From Flavobacteriales bacterium UBA4110 (GTDB lineage Bacteria; Bacteroidota; Bacteroidia; Flavobacteriales; Weeksellaceae), in contig DFXK01000018.1 in assembly GCA_002383165.1 (NCBI GenBank), positions 62,001 through 126,000 of the forward strand: a stretch of 64,000 nucleotides of DNA, given 5' to 3'. The translations under genes and the position numbers were made by a program. This document shows, one piece after another, positions 25,927 to 35,409 of this stretch (position 1 is its first letter; every line of letters starts with the position of its first letter). Under the pieces are notes generated by a model, which worked only from the letters and a program-made list of their open reading frames with translations, made no database searches and had not been told where the DNA came from.

Positions 25927-27603
25927 ATGGATACAGTTACGACTAATTCAAAACATCCTAAAGGTTTGTGGGTCCTTTTCGGGACAGAAATGTGGGAGCG
26001 TTTTAATTTCTATGGAATGAGAGCGTTGTTGACGCTTTTTATGATTAATTCCCTTGGAATTATCGAGTCAGAGACCTCTATTATTTATGGTGGATTTTTG
26101 GCTCTTTGTTATTTAACGCCAATGTTGGGTGGTTTCATCGCTGATAAATATCTTGGAAACAGATATTGTATTCTTCTTGGAGGAACGCTGATGGGAGTTG
26201 GGCAGTTGATTCTATTCTTTAGTGCAACATTATTTGGAGAAAATCTTGACCTTGCAAAAACTTTACTTTGGGTAGGTTTGGGTATTATTATTTTCGGTAA
26301 TGGATTCTTCAAACCGAACATTTCATCTATGGTGGGAAGTCTTTATCCAAAACAGGAAAAGAACAAATTGGATTCTGCATTTACCATTTTCTATATGGGA
26401 ATCAACTTAGGTGCCTTCTTGGGTCAGTTGATTTGTCCAATTTTAGGCGATGTGAAAAGTGTTGACGGAATCAGAGATATCCACGCTTTCAAATGGGGAT
26501 TCTTAGCCGCTTCTTTGGCAATGTTTTTAGGTACAGTTACTTTCCTATTGCTTAAAAACAAATATGTGGTAACGCCAGAAGGCAGACCAATTGGTGGACT
26601 TCCAAAAAACAATACTGTTGATGATTTTGAAGAAGGAGAAGCACAATCTGCATCATTTTCTCAAAAATCAATTATTGGAGCTGTTATCGCCTTTGTATTG
26701 TTAGGGCTTCTTTTCCATTACGGAATTGGACAAAATGTTGTTTATTCACTAGTATATTCTGCAGGCCTAACATTAGCTGGATTAATTATTTCCGATTCAT
26801 CTATTACTAAAATCGAAAGAGACAGAATCTTGGTTATTTATGTCGTTTCATTCTTTGTAATTTTCTTTTGGGCTGCGTTTGAACAGGCAGGATCATCTTT
26901 AACTTTCATTGCTGATAATCAAACCGACAGAAACTTCTTTGGGTGGAATATGCCGCCATCAATGGTTCAGATTTTCAACGGATTATTTATTGTTGTAATG
27001 GCAGTTCCTTTCAGTTTCCTTTGGGATAAGTTGAGAGGCGCAGGAAAAGAACCGGTTTCGCCTTTGAAGCAAGCCATTGGATTAGTTGTTATAGCAATCA
27101 GTTATTTTATCCTTGCACACAATGTAAAAGATTTGGGTAACTCAGGTTTATTAGCTATCAAATGGTTGATTTTACTATATTTCTTACAGACTTGTGGTGA
27201 GCTTTGTTTATCTCCAATTGGATTATCATTGGTAGGAAAATTAGCACCTAAGAGATTTGCCTCTTTACTTTATGGTGTTTTCTTCATTTCGAATGCTGCG
27301 GGTTATGCGTTGGCTGGAACATTAGGTTCAATTATGCCTGCAACTGGAGATAAGTTCAAAAAAGCTGAGGAACTTGGAATTAATCTTCAAGATGTACTGG
27401 ACAAAAAAGTCACTTTGAGTTCAGCTCAGACAGAATTGCTTACTCAAAATCAAATTCCATTAGCCAATCATACTTTTGCAGGATTCGAAATCCATAACCT
27501 TTATGAATTTTTTATGGTATTCGTTGTTCTATGTGGAATTGCAGGAATTATATTAGCATTGATTTCTCCTCTCTTGAAAAAAATGATGCACGGTGTGAAG
27601 TAA
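25927..27603 (+). CDS. POT-family proton-coupled peptide transporter (2)
   Basis: 558 residues. The N-terminal motif TEMWERFNFYGMRALL matches the POT ExxERFxYY/xG form, and GNGFFKPNISSMVG and YMGINLGAFLG are the next two family blocks. The FEQAGSSLTF segment replaces the loop motif of carrier 1. About 14 helices. It is closer to carrier 3 (both have ERFxFYGMR) than to carrier 1. A strong RBS-like region is not evident, as usual in this phylum. Followed by a terminator, so it is its own transcript. Confidence 0.92.
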   Translation: MDTVTTNSKHPKGLWVLFGTEMWERFNFYGMRALLTLFMINSLGIIESETSIIYGGFLALCYLTPMLGGFIADKYLGNRYCILLGGTLMGVGQLILFFSATLFGENLDLAKTLLWVGLGIIIFGNGFFKPNISSMVGSLYPKQEKNKLDSAFTIFYMGINLGAFLGQLICPILGDVKSVDGIRDIHAFKWGFLAASLAMFLGTVTFLLLKNKYVVTPEGRPIGGLPKNNTVDDFEEGEAQSASFSQKSIIGAVIAFVLLGLLFHYGIGQNVVYSLVYSAGLTLAGLIISDSSITKIERDRILVIYVVSFFVIFFWAAFEQAGSSLTFIADNQTDRNFFGWNMPPSMVQIFNGLFIVVMAVPFSFLWDKLRGAGKEPVSPLKQAIGLVVIAISYFILAHNVKDLGNSGLLAIKWLILLYFLQTCGELCLSPIGLSLVGKLAPKRFASLLYGVFFISNAAGYALAGTLGSIMPATGDKFKKAEELGINLQDVLDKKVTLSSAQTELLTQNQIPLANHTFAGFEIHNLYEFFMVFVVLCGIAGIILALISPLLKKMMHGVK

Positions 27604-27629
27604 AAACTTTCACATTTATTTATAAATTC

Positions 27630-27656
27630 AAACCACCTTTGCGGTGGTTTTTTTAT
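27630..27656 (+). terminator. Terminator after peptide transporter 2
   Basis: AAACCACC (27630-27637) and GGTGGTTT (27643-27650) with loop TTTGC, then a T run. Confidence 0.8.
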
Positions 27657-27700
27657 TTAAATTTGTTTGTATTTTTAATATCAAAACAAAATTATATTCG

Positions 27701-29212
27701 ATGAATCTTACACTTGAAGAAATTCAGAACTTCAAAGGAAAATATCCTAAACAAATTTGGTCTCTCTTTTTCTCTGAAATGTGGGAACGCTTCTGTTTCT
27801 ATGGGATGCGAGGAATGCTGGTATTCTTTATGATTTCTCAATTGAAATTCGGAGATGAACAAGCCAATCTTCAATATGGTGCAACACAGGCTTTTGTTTA
27901 TGCCTTTACTTTTGTCGGTGGTTTGTTTGCTGATAAAATTTTAGGATTCAGAAAATCTCTTTTTTGGGGCGGAATTCTGATGATTATCGGTAGCCTAATT
28001 CTAGCTACCAATCCGCACGATTATTTCTTTTTAGGAATTTCTTTTACTGTTGTAGGAACAGGATTTTTTAAACCAAATATTTCCACAATGGTTGGAAAAT
28101 TATACAAAGCAAACGACTCCAGAACAGATGCAGGATTCTCTTTGTTTTATGCCGGAATCAATCTTGGTGCACTTCTAGGCGGATATCTTTGTATTGCTAT
28201 AGGTAAAGGCGAAATGTTCTCTGATTTAATTCCAGAACATAAAAGATGGAACGTCGCTTTTGGTTTGGCTGCAATTGTAATGGTTATTAGTCTGATTAAT
28301 TTCATTTTTACACAAAGACAATTAGGCCCCATTGGTCTTCAACCTCAAAAAATGAATCAAGACGGGACTTTTTCTCCACTTGAAAAATGGAAAGAATATG
28401 GTGTTTACATTCTATCATTAGTCTTTATTCCGCTAATTATGATAATGGTTTCTGTTCCACAATACACGGATTATTTTATGTGGACAGTCGGACCACTAAC
28501 ATTATTATATCTTTTTTATGAGATGACAAAAGTGAATTCCTCGGAACGCAAAAAACTTTGGGCAGCTTTGATTTTCATTATTTTTTCAATCCTGTTCTGG
28601 GGAATCTACGAACAAAGTGGTGGTTCATTAAGTATTTTCGCTGCCAATAACCTAAACAAAGACCTTTTCGGATTGGATCCTAATGGTGTAAATAACTCTG
28701 GAGGAGCATTCTTTATTATTTTCTTAGCGCCTTTGGTTGGATTACTTTGGATTTGGTTAAGCAAAAATAAACTGGAACCCAATACAATCATCAAATTCGG
28801 ATTAGGTTTTATATTCTTAGGATTAGGCTATTATGTTCTTTTTGCAACTAAGTTTTTCGCCAATCTTCAAGGAATTACTTCTCTTAATGTTTTCACAATC
28901 GCATTGTTAGTTATCACTTTCGGAGAATTATGTTTGTCACCAATTGGACTATCGATAATGACAAAATTATCCACAGAAAAGCTACAAGGAATGATGATGG
29001 GAATGTGGTTTTTAGCTTCTGCTTACGGACAATATGTTGCAGGACAAATAGGTGCAGGACTGGCAAAAGTAAAATCCGGCGCCACTAATTATGACGCTCT
29101 TATCACTTACACCGATGGATATAAACAATTGGGATTATATGCCTTGATTGCCGGAGTAATATTAATTTTGATATCTCCATTCGTAAAAAAACTGATGCAA
29201 GGAGTAAAGTAA
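27701..29212 (+). CDS. POT-family proton-coupled peptide transporter (3)
   Basis: 503 residues from ATG 27701; an earlier in-frame Met at 27644 lies inside the upstream terminator and is rejected. The N-terminal KYPKQIWSLFFSEMWERFCF motif and GTGFFKPNISTMVG and YAGINLGALLG blocks assign it to the POT family, with GIYEQSGGSLSIFAAN in the centre. About 12-14 membrane helices. It completes a run of three carriers, which with DPP4 forms a peptide-scavenging region. No terminator is seen after it, so the thioredoxin-like gene 58 bp on may be co-transcribed. Confidence 0.92.
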   Translation: MNLTLEEIQNFKGKYPKQIWSLFFSEMWERFCFYGMRGMLVFFMISQLKFGDEQANLQYGATQAFVYAFTFVGGLFADKILGFRKSLFWGGILMIIGSLILATNPHDYFFLGISFTVVGTGFFKPNISTMVGKLYKANDSRTDAGFSLFYAGINLGALLGGYLCIAIGKGEMFSDLIPEHKRWNVAFGLAAIVMVISLINFIFTQRQLGPIGLQPQKMNQDGTFSPLEKWKEYGVYILSLVFIPLIMIMVSVPQYTDYFMWTVGPLTLLYLFYEMTKVNSSERKKLWAALIFIIFSILFWGIYEQSGGSLSIFAANNLNKDLFGLDPNGVNNSGGAFFIIFLAPLVGLLWIWLSKNKLEPNTIIKFGLGFIFLGLGYYVLFATKFFANLQGITSLNVFTIALLVITFGELCLSPIGLSIMTKLSTEKLQGMMMGMWFLASAYGQYVAGQIGAGLAKVKSGATNYDALITYTDGYKQLGLYALIAGVILILISPFVKKLMQGVK

Positions 29213-29270
29213 TTTAAATCGTTCAGACGTCTATGACTATGAGAAATTAATCGAAATATAAAACACACAA

Positions 29271-29804
29271 ATGAAAAAAATAGTATTATTAACCTTATTT
29301 CTGATTCAAGGTTTTGGCTTTGCCCAAGTCCGCTGGATGACGATGACTCAGGCACTCGCAGCACAGAAAAAAGAACCAAAGAAAATCATTATCGATTTCT
29401 ATGCAGATTGGTGTGCACCTTGTAAAGAGATGGACAAATTCACGTTCAACCATCCGGAAATTGCTAAAATTATCAATGAAAAATTTTATGCTGTTAAGTT
29501 CGAAAGCGATGGGAATGAAACGCTTAGTTTTGCTGGACACACATTCACTAACGCTGATTATAAAGGCAAAAAATCAAAAAATGGACTTCATCAATTTTCA
29601 AAATACATGAACATCAATATGATTCCAACAATGGTTTTCTTGGATGAAAAGACAGATCCGATCACTAGTCTTTCTGGATTTCTGAATGCGAAAGAAGTAG
29701 AACCCTATTTTTCTATGATTGCTTCTGATGAGTACAAAACGATCAAAACCAGAAATGAATGGGAAGGTTATCAGAAGAAGTTCAAGTCGAAGATTAAAGA
29801 TTAA
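29271..29804 (+). CDS. Exported thioredoxin-like protein
   Basis: 177 residues with a signal peptide MKKIVLLTLFLIQGFGFA cut before QVRW. The thioredoxin core FYADWCAPCKEMDKFTF has the active-site WCAPC, and the cis-Pro lies in MNINMIPTMVFLDE. The short insertion TNADYKGKKSKNGLHQFSKY separates the halves. It is a periplasmic disulfide reductase or isomerase of the DsbD-gamma/TlpA type. Partner unknown. Confidence 0.9.
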   Translation: MKKIVLLTLFLIQGFGFAQVRWMTMTQALAAQKKEPKKIIIDFYADWCAPCKEMDKFTFNHPEIAKIINEKFYAVKFESDGNETLSFAGHTFTNADYKGKKSKNGLHQFSKYMNINMIPTMVFLDEKTDPITSLSGFLNAKEVEPYFSMIASDEYKTIKTRNEWEGYQKKFKSKIKD

Positions 29805-29810
29805 TTATAA

Positions 29811-29836
29811 AAACATCCGAATTCGGATGTTTTTTT
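29811..29836 (+). terminator. Terminator after thioredoxin-like gene
   Basis: AAACATCCGAA at 29811-29821 pairs with TTCGGATGTTT at 29822-29832, then more Ts. Confidence 0.85.
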
Positions 29837-29901
29837 ATTATATCCCATATTTTATTTTACAATAAAATTTCCCGAAATTCGTCGGAACAAATTTTTCTTT
29901 C

Positions 29902-31989
29902 TTGACTTTAGAAACTTCCATAGAATTTCTCAAAAACATCGGAACCGAACGCGCAAAAATCATCAAAAACGTGTTAGGCATCTCGACTGTGGAAGATTTG
30001 CTGACCTTCTACCCGATTCGCTATATCGATAAAAGTAAGATTTACAAAATCGGTGATTTGACAAAGGAACCCGATGCTGATATCCAGTTAAAGGGAAAAA
30101 TCACAGATATCCAAGAAGTTGTTTACGAAAAAGGGAAACGTTTGTCGGCGAAATTTCGGGATGAAACTGGGACGATGGATTTAGTTTGGTTCCGATACAC
30201 TAATTGGATGAAAGACTCGATTCCATTAAACAAAGAAATTTTTATTTTTGGAAAAGTCAACTTTTTCAACGGTAATTTTTCTATGCCACATCCTGAGATT
30301 GAAGCAGATGAAAAAAAAGCAATATCAGGAACACTTTTGCCCGTTTATCCGGGTAGTGAAAAACTGAGTAAGCGAGGCATTAATAATAAGTTTTTTCAAA
30401 ATGTTATTTTCAACATTTTAAAAGCTTTACCTCAACTGATTTCGGAAAATTTGCCTGATTATATTTTGCAATCGATGAAGTTGATGGGAAGATTAAATTC
30501 TTATTACAACATACATTTCCCAAAAGATTTTAAACATTTTGAAGCGGCTGACAGACGATTGAAATTCGAAGAAGCACTTTTCTTTCAATTAGGTTATGGA
30601 CTGAAAAAACTGCATCAGAAAACAAAATCGTTCGGAAATCCGTTTCCGATTGTCGGCGATCATTTCACAAATTTCTATAATAACAATCTACCTTTCGAAT
30701 TAACGAACGCTCAAAAACGAGTTCTGAAAGAAATCCGAACCGATATGAAACGTTCGACCCAAATGAATCGTTTGTTGCAAGGTGATGTTGGTTCTGGAAA
30801 AACAATGGTCGCATTATTAACAATGTTGATTGCGATGGACAACGACTTCCAATCTTGTCTTATGGCTCCGACAGAAATCTTGGCTCAGCAACATTTCAAT
30901 TCAATTAAAGAATTATTAAAAAATACAGATATCAACGTCAAACTTTTGACTGGTTCATCCAAAACTTCGGAAAGGAAAATTATTCACGAGGAATTGGAAA
31001 ATGGACAACTTTCCATTTTGATTGGAACACACGCTATTCTAGAAGATAAAGTCAAATTTCAAAACCTCGGTTTAGCAATTATTGATGAGCAGCATAGATT
31101 TGGAGTGGCACAACGAGCGAAACTTTGGGCAAAAAATAATATTCCGCCACATATTTTGGTGATGACTGCAACACCAATTCCCAGAACTTTGGCGATGAGT
31201 TTTTATTCTGATTTAGATGTATCTGTGATTGATGAATTACCGGCTAATAGAAAACCGATTATTACCGCCCACCGAAGAGAAAAAGACCGGCTTTCTGTTT
31301 ATCAATTTTGCAGAGAAGAAATAGAGAAAGGTCGTCAAATTTATTTCGTTTATCCCTTGATTGAAGAATCTGAAACCTTGGATTATAAAAACCTGATGGA
31401 AGGTATGGATCAGGTTATGAATTTTTTCAAAAGCTATAATGTGACAATGGTTCACGGACAAATGAAACATGCAGAAAAAGATATTAATATGCAATTCTTT
31501 GCTTCCGGAAATGCCCAAATTATGGTGGCAACAACAGTGATAGAAGTTGGTGTGAACGTCCCGAATGCTTCCGTAATGGTGATTGAGAGCGCCGAGAGAT
31601 TTGGATTATCACAGCTTCATCAGTTGCGAGGACGTGTTGGAAGAGGAGCAGAGCAAAGTTATTGTATCCTGATGACAGATGATAAACTGAGCAAAGAAAG
31701 CAGAACCAGAATCAAAACAATGGTTCAGACGAACGATGGTTTCAAAATATCAGAAGTGGATATGGAATTGCGCGGTCCAGGCGACATTCTGGGAACTCAG
31801 CAAAGTGGTGTCGTGGATTTCAAAAAACTAAGTCTGATAGAAGATTCTGCCATTATCAAAGCTTCAAAACTAACTGTGGAAAGAATTCTGGAGAAAGATT
31901 CTCTTCTCAATCATCCCGATAATCAGGTGATGAAACAATACTATATCCGCCAATACAAAGGAAAAAATAAATGGTCGCAGATTAGTTAG
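29902..31989 (+). CDS. recG: ATP-dependent DNA helicase RecG
   Basis: 695 residues, matching E. coli RecG (693). The start is TTG at 29902 (then TLETSIEFLKNIG); no ATG is in frame upstream. The wedge domain (TVEDLLTFYPIRYID) is followed by helicase motifs: Walker A GDVGSGKTMVAL, DEQHRFG, MTATPIPRTLAM, and the C-terminal QLRGRVGRG and ELRGPGDILGTQQSG blocks. RecG reverses stalled replication forks and branch-migrates Holliday junctions. It converges on the RecO operon, so two recombination proteins sit side by side here. Confidence 0.95.
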   Translation: MTLETSIEFLKNIGTERAKIIKNVLGISTVEDLLTFYPIRYIDKSKIYKIGDLTKEPDADIQLKGKITDIQEVVYEKGKRLSAKFRDETGTMDLVWFRYTNWMKDSIPLNKEIFIFGKVNFFNGNFSMPHPEIEADEKKAISGTLLPVYPGSEKLSKRGINNKFFQNVIFNILKALPQLISENLPDYILQSMKLMGRLNSYYNIHFPKDFKHFEAADRRLKFEEALFFQLGYGLKKLHQKTKSFGNPFPIVGDHFTNFYNNNLPFELTNAQKRVLKEIRTDMKRSTQMNRLLQGDVGSGKTMVALLTMLIAMDNDFQSCLMAPTEILAQQHFNSIKELLKNTDINVKLLTGSSKTSERKIIHEELENGQLSILIGTHAILEDKVKFQNLGLAIIDEQHRFGVAQRAKLWAKNNIPPHILVMTATPIPRTLAMSFYSDLDVSVIDELPANRKPIITAHRREKDRLSVYQFCREEIEKGRQIYFVYPLIEESETLDYKNLMEGMDQVMNFFKSYNVTMVHGQMKHAEKDINMQFFASGNAQIMVATTVIEVGVNVPNASVMVIESAERFGLSQLHQLRGRVGRGAEQSYCILMTDDKLSKESRTRIKTMVQTNDGFKISEVDMELRGPGDILGTQQSGVVDFKKLSLIEDSAIIKASKLTVERILEKDSLLNHPDNQVMKQYYIRQYKGKNKWSQIS

Positions 31990-32012
31990 AAAGTTGGAAG
32001 TTTATAAGAATT

Positions 32013-32504
32013 TTACTTCAAAAGCAGTTCCATCAAAAAATCGTCCATCACATAGCCGTTTCCAATGTCGAAAATCGCTTCATCATAGATTTTGAAACCT
32101 TGTGATTCATAGAATTTTTTGGCAGAATTATTTTTATTGACTGTTAAGATCACTCTTTTATTACCAATTTTTTCAGTCTCATTAACAACAAACTTTAAAG
32201 CTTTTTTGCCCAAACCTTTTCCTTGCGCTTCTTTTAAAAAATAAATTCTATGAAGTTTTGTAGTTTCCGGTTCTAGACGGAATTCAAACCCAACAAAGCC
32301 TAAAAATTGATTGTCTTCCTGTATCAAATAATATTGGTAATTCGGATTTTCAAAATGTTCATTAAGCGTTTCTTCGGAATACATCAAATCCAACATATAA
32401 TCAATCTGATCCTGTTCCAATATGTCCGCATAAGCAAAACTCCAAGATTTTTTTGCTAAATCTTGAATAACAGAAATGTCTTTTTGTTCGGCTTTAATAA
32501 TCAT
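32013..32504 (-). CDS. GNAT-family N-acetyltransferase
   Basis: 163 residues, small GNAT fold. The acetyl-CoA binding block LHRIYFLKEAQGKGLGKKAL is typical, followed by VILTVNKNNSAKKFYESQGF. N-terminal IIKAEQKDISVIQDLAKKSW is the substrate-side helix. Substrate not predictable. It starts 3 bases after the recO stop, the last gene of a five-gene operon. Confidence 0.9.
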   Translation of the reverse strand: MIIKAEQKDISVIQDLAKKSWSFAYADILEQDQIDYMLDLMYSEETLNEHFENPNYQYYLIQEDNQFLGFVGFEFRLEPETTKLHRIYFLKEAQGKGLGKKALKFVVNETEKIGNKRVILTVNKNNSAKKFYESQGFKIYDEAIFDIGNGYVMDDFLMELLLK

Positions 32505-32507
32505 AAT

Positions 32508-33185
32508 TTAAAAAATTTCTTTGATGATTTCCAAGGATTTTGGTTCTCGGAAATCTGTAAAATGATAATGAAAATAGACTAAAACCGAATCCAGAAAATT
32601 CTGCTTCCCTAATCTACTTAATTTAATGTCATACGGATTTTGCGACACAATGAGCTCCTTCCAAATTGCCGAAATATCTTGATTAAAAAAATGGTGAGAC
32701 TCGATGTCTTCAAAGTTTCCTGATTCAGGATTCAGATAAGTTTTATCAGAGAATAACGGCTGTAAACCTTGCTGTTTCAATAATCTGAAAATAAATATCA
32801 AATGAGATTGGAAATTTTCCATCTGCAATTGGCTCAAGAAAAGCGAAATTTCCGAATAAATATTCTGATTCTGATTTTCATTCCTAAGAACTTGATTCAA
32901 CAAATCAGAGATAAAAAATAAAATCGCATTCTTTCTAATATCAGACGTGAAAAGTTCAGAATTTTTCTGTTCTAATTTGATAACATTCTGGATATTTTTT
33001 TTTTTGTCAGAAGTATAAACCAATAGTTCATTTAGAGGAAAAAGAAATGCCTTTTTTTTATTTTTTGGAGCATAGATACCTTTGGCAAAAAAACTTTCGA
33101 ATCCGTTTTCTCTGCAAAAACAATGGAGAACAGCATCGTGATCTCCATATTTCGTATAAGACAGTAAAAAAACTTCTTGGGTCAT
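32508..33185 (-). CDS. recO: DNA repair protein RecO
   Basis: 225 residues. The N-terminal OB fold begins TQEVFLLSYTKYGDHDAVLHCFCRENG, with the basic FFAKGIYAPKNKKKAF stretch for DNA contact. The helical C-terminus is typical of RecO; the zinc Cys set of some RecO proteins is not apparent. RecO loads RecA onto SSB-coated DNA with RecR. It starts 3 bases after porZ and is followed by a GNAT gene after 3 bases. Confidence 0.85.
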   Translation of the reverse strand: MTQEVFLLSYTKYGDHDAVLHCFCRENGFESFFAKGIYAPKNKKKAFLFPLNELLVYTSDKKKNIQNVIKLEQKNSELFTSDIRKNAILFFISDLLNQVLRNENQNQNIYSEISLFLSQLQMENFQSHLIFIFRLLKQQGLQPLFSDKTYLNPESGNFEDIESHHFFNQDISAIWKELIVSQNPYDIKLSRLGKQNFLDSVLVYFHYHFTDFREPKSLEIIKEIF

Positions 33186-33188
33186 TTC

Positions 33189-35408
33189 TTAATTTACGAC
33201 AGCAATTTTGGCTGTAGCAGTATCAGTTCCATCCTCGTTGGTCATCAAAACATAATAGATTCCTGAAGCTACCCGCACTCCTCTTTGGTTGTTAAGATTC
33301 CATTCAAAATAGCCTCCATTTGCCACTGCAGAATGGACTAGATTACCTGCAGCATCCGTAATCCTGATATTGGTTTTCTGTGCTAGACCACGCATTCTTA
33401 CATTGCCTTTATACTGCGCATAGACTACAGGATTTGGATATACCAGAACATTACCGAAATTGGATGTTACCTCTGTTACATCACCCTGGTAAACTACGAT
33501 CCCATCTGTTGTTACAAAATAAACCTTACCGGTTTTTTCATCAATTTTAACATCTGTTACAATATCGTTCGGCAATGGAGAATTAGACTTTGTGAAATGA
33601 TAAATTGTTTTATCTCCGGATGAGCTTATGTAAAACACTCCTCCACCGCCAATAGATATCCATTTTTGGTTTCCTGAGTCTACTGCAATTTGTAAGATTT
33701 CAGCATCTTTGAAGAGTTCTTCTCCAATTCCGTTTTGTTCTATAATAATTGGATCTGTTTGCGGATTACTTTCAAGAATTGCGGCTTTTGGATTAGATAG
33801 AATACGCAATCCTTCCTTTGTTCCAATCCATACATCATCATTATTATCTACATTAACAGAGTATACCTGACTTACTTGTAGATTATTATCTTTGGTTATA
33901 AGTTTAAATTTATCATCAGAAAATGAAGATGGTGTATTATTGTAATCATACATAATAAGACCTCCAACTCTAGGAACAGGAATATATAGGATTTTATCTT
34001 TTATAAGAGGTTTTTGAGCGTTGTTAGACACATTTAAGTTCTTACTGATAAATCTATCATTGGATTTATCATAATAATAAAACCCCGCACCTAAAGTCCC
34101 ATCTATTGCAGAAGCAGAGCAAAATAACTCATTGTTACTATCGAACACGCAGCCTACTGGCTGATCACCATAAATGTTCGCAGGATTTAAACTATAAGAT
34201 TTTACAAACTCATTATTATCCATTTTATAGATACCTTTATTTCCAGAAAAAAAATAATTAGTAAAAAATATTTCAGATGGTTTAGATGGATTAGGGACAA
34301 CATCTAAAATATTAAATTGATTATTCGTTTTAAAATATTCCGGATATATCCAATTAGTACCATTATAATGGTAATAACCCATATACGGAGGTAATGATTC
34401 ATTGTAAGAACTTCTTCCTCCAGTTGAAACCCATATTTGATTATTTAGCAACGATATTTTGTACGACAAATTATTGTAGGGTCCATCTGGTCTGAAACTG
34501 CTTTTTTGTTCATTATACATTCCGGAAAAACGAGTCCCTGTGAAAAGCTGACTATTATACACTATGGCCGTATTGATTGATTCTTCAGCGTTAAAATTCT
34601 TTTGCTGAGTTCCATTAAGTCCATAAACAAAGACTTGAGTTTGATCTGTTACAACAATCTGATTTTCAGTAACTTTTACATCTTGAATATTAGAAAAACC
34701 TGATTTGGTAGATAAATTGGGAAAGTTACCGAATTTCAAATCGTTATTTGAAGCAAAAGCTATAATTCCCGAGGCATCTATTTTTTTGTAATCACCTTGA
34801 AAATTAGTAGGAGACACCCAACTGTTATATACTGGAAATGTGGCGTTAAGCTCATGATATTTCAATCCTTTGCTTGTTGCAGCATAAACAATATTATCTT
34901 TAAGAACTGCGGAATTCACCGCGTCATATGCTGCACCTGTAGTAAAAAAAGCGGTATCCCCAAACTCTCTTTTGGTGACATTAAAAATAGACACACCATA
35001 ACCTGCTGAGATAATTGCTTTATCGCCATTGATGAATATATCATTGATCCTTTTACTTCCGTTATAACCATTGGCAAGAGGGATATCAATAATCAGAAAA
35101 ATACCGTTTGGTGTAATGACATCCATAGATCCGTTCTGGTAGCCCACAATTCCTGTTTGAGTTGTAGGATTATAATCAAAAGCAGATATTTTAACTTCGT
35201 GGAGACCATTGGCTTTAGAAAGTTTTTTTATTTCTCCTGTGCCGGGATAATAATAAAAAATGCCATTCTCTGTGGCAGCAACAAGGCGATCGCCATCCTC
35301 CCGGATCTTGAGAACGTTATTATACGAGAACAGATCACTCCATTTGCTGGTCTGTGCCAGTAAAATTTGGTGGGCAAATATTAAAAAAAGTAATAATTTT
35401 TTTTTCAT
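33189..35408 (-). CDS. porZ: PorZ-like type IX secretion system protein
   Basis: 739 residues. Signal peptide MKKKLLLFLIFAHQILLA, then seven-bladed propeller repeats (WSDLFSYNNVLKIREDGDRL, AATENGIFYYYPGTGEIKKL, and similar WIGTKEGLRIL). The C-terminus is a T9SS sorting-like domain (VLVYPNPVVYAQYKGNVRMR, ITDAAGNLVHSA, VASGIYYVLM). In Porphyromonas, PorZ is a surface part of the attachment complex that helps add anionic LPS to cargo. The gene starts 1 base after the nucleotidase stop and is followed by recO after 3 bases. Confidence 0.8.
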   Translation of the reverse strand: MKKKLLLFLIFAHQILLAQTSKWSDLFSYNNVLKIREDGDRLVAATENGIFYYYPGTGEIKKLSKANGLHEVKISAFDYNPTTQTGIVGYQNGSMDVITPNGIFLIIDIPLANGYNGSKRINDIFINGDKAIISAGYGVSIFNVTKREFGDTAFFTTGAAYDAVNSAVLKDNIVYAATSKGLKYHELNATFPVYNSWVSPTNFQGDYKKIDASGIIAFASNNDLKFGNFPNLSTKSGFSNIQDVKVTENQIVVTDQTQVFVYGLNGTQQKNFNAEESINTAIVYNSQLFTGTRFSGMYNEQKSSFRPDGPYNNLSYKISLLNNQIWVSTGGRSSYNESLPPYMGYYHYNGTNWIYPEYFKTNNQFNILDVVPNPSKPSEIFFTNYFFSGNKGIYKMDNNEFVKSYSLNPANIYGDQPVGCVFDSNNELFCSASAIDGTLGAGFYYYDKSNDRFISKNLNVSNNAQKPLIKDKILYIPVPRVGGLIMYDYNNTPSSFSDDKFKLITKDNNLQVSQVYSVNVDNNDDVWIGTKEGLRILSNPKAAILESNPQTDPIIIEQNGIGEELFKDAEILQIAVDSGNQKWISIGGGGVFYISSSGDKTIYHFTKSNSPLPNDIVTDVKIDEKTGKVYFVTTDGIVVYQGDVTEVTSNFGNVLVYPNPVVYAQYKGNVRMRGLAQKTNIRITDAAGNLVHSAVANGGYFEWNLNNQRGVRVASGIYYVLMTNEDGTDTATAKIAVVN

Positions 35409-35409
35409 C

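Noticed and set aside
27644..27700. Upstream start for peptide transporter 3.
   Set aside because: It lies in the terminator of transporter 2; the ATG at 27701 begins at the family N-terminus.
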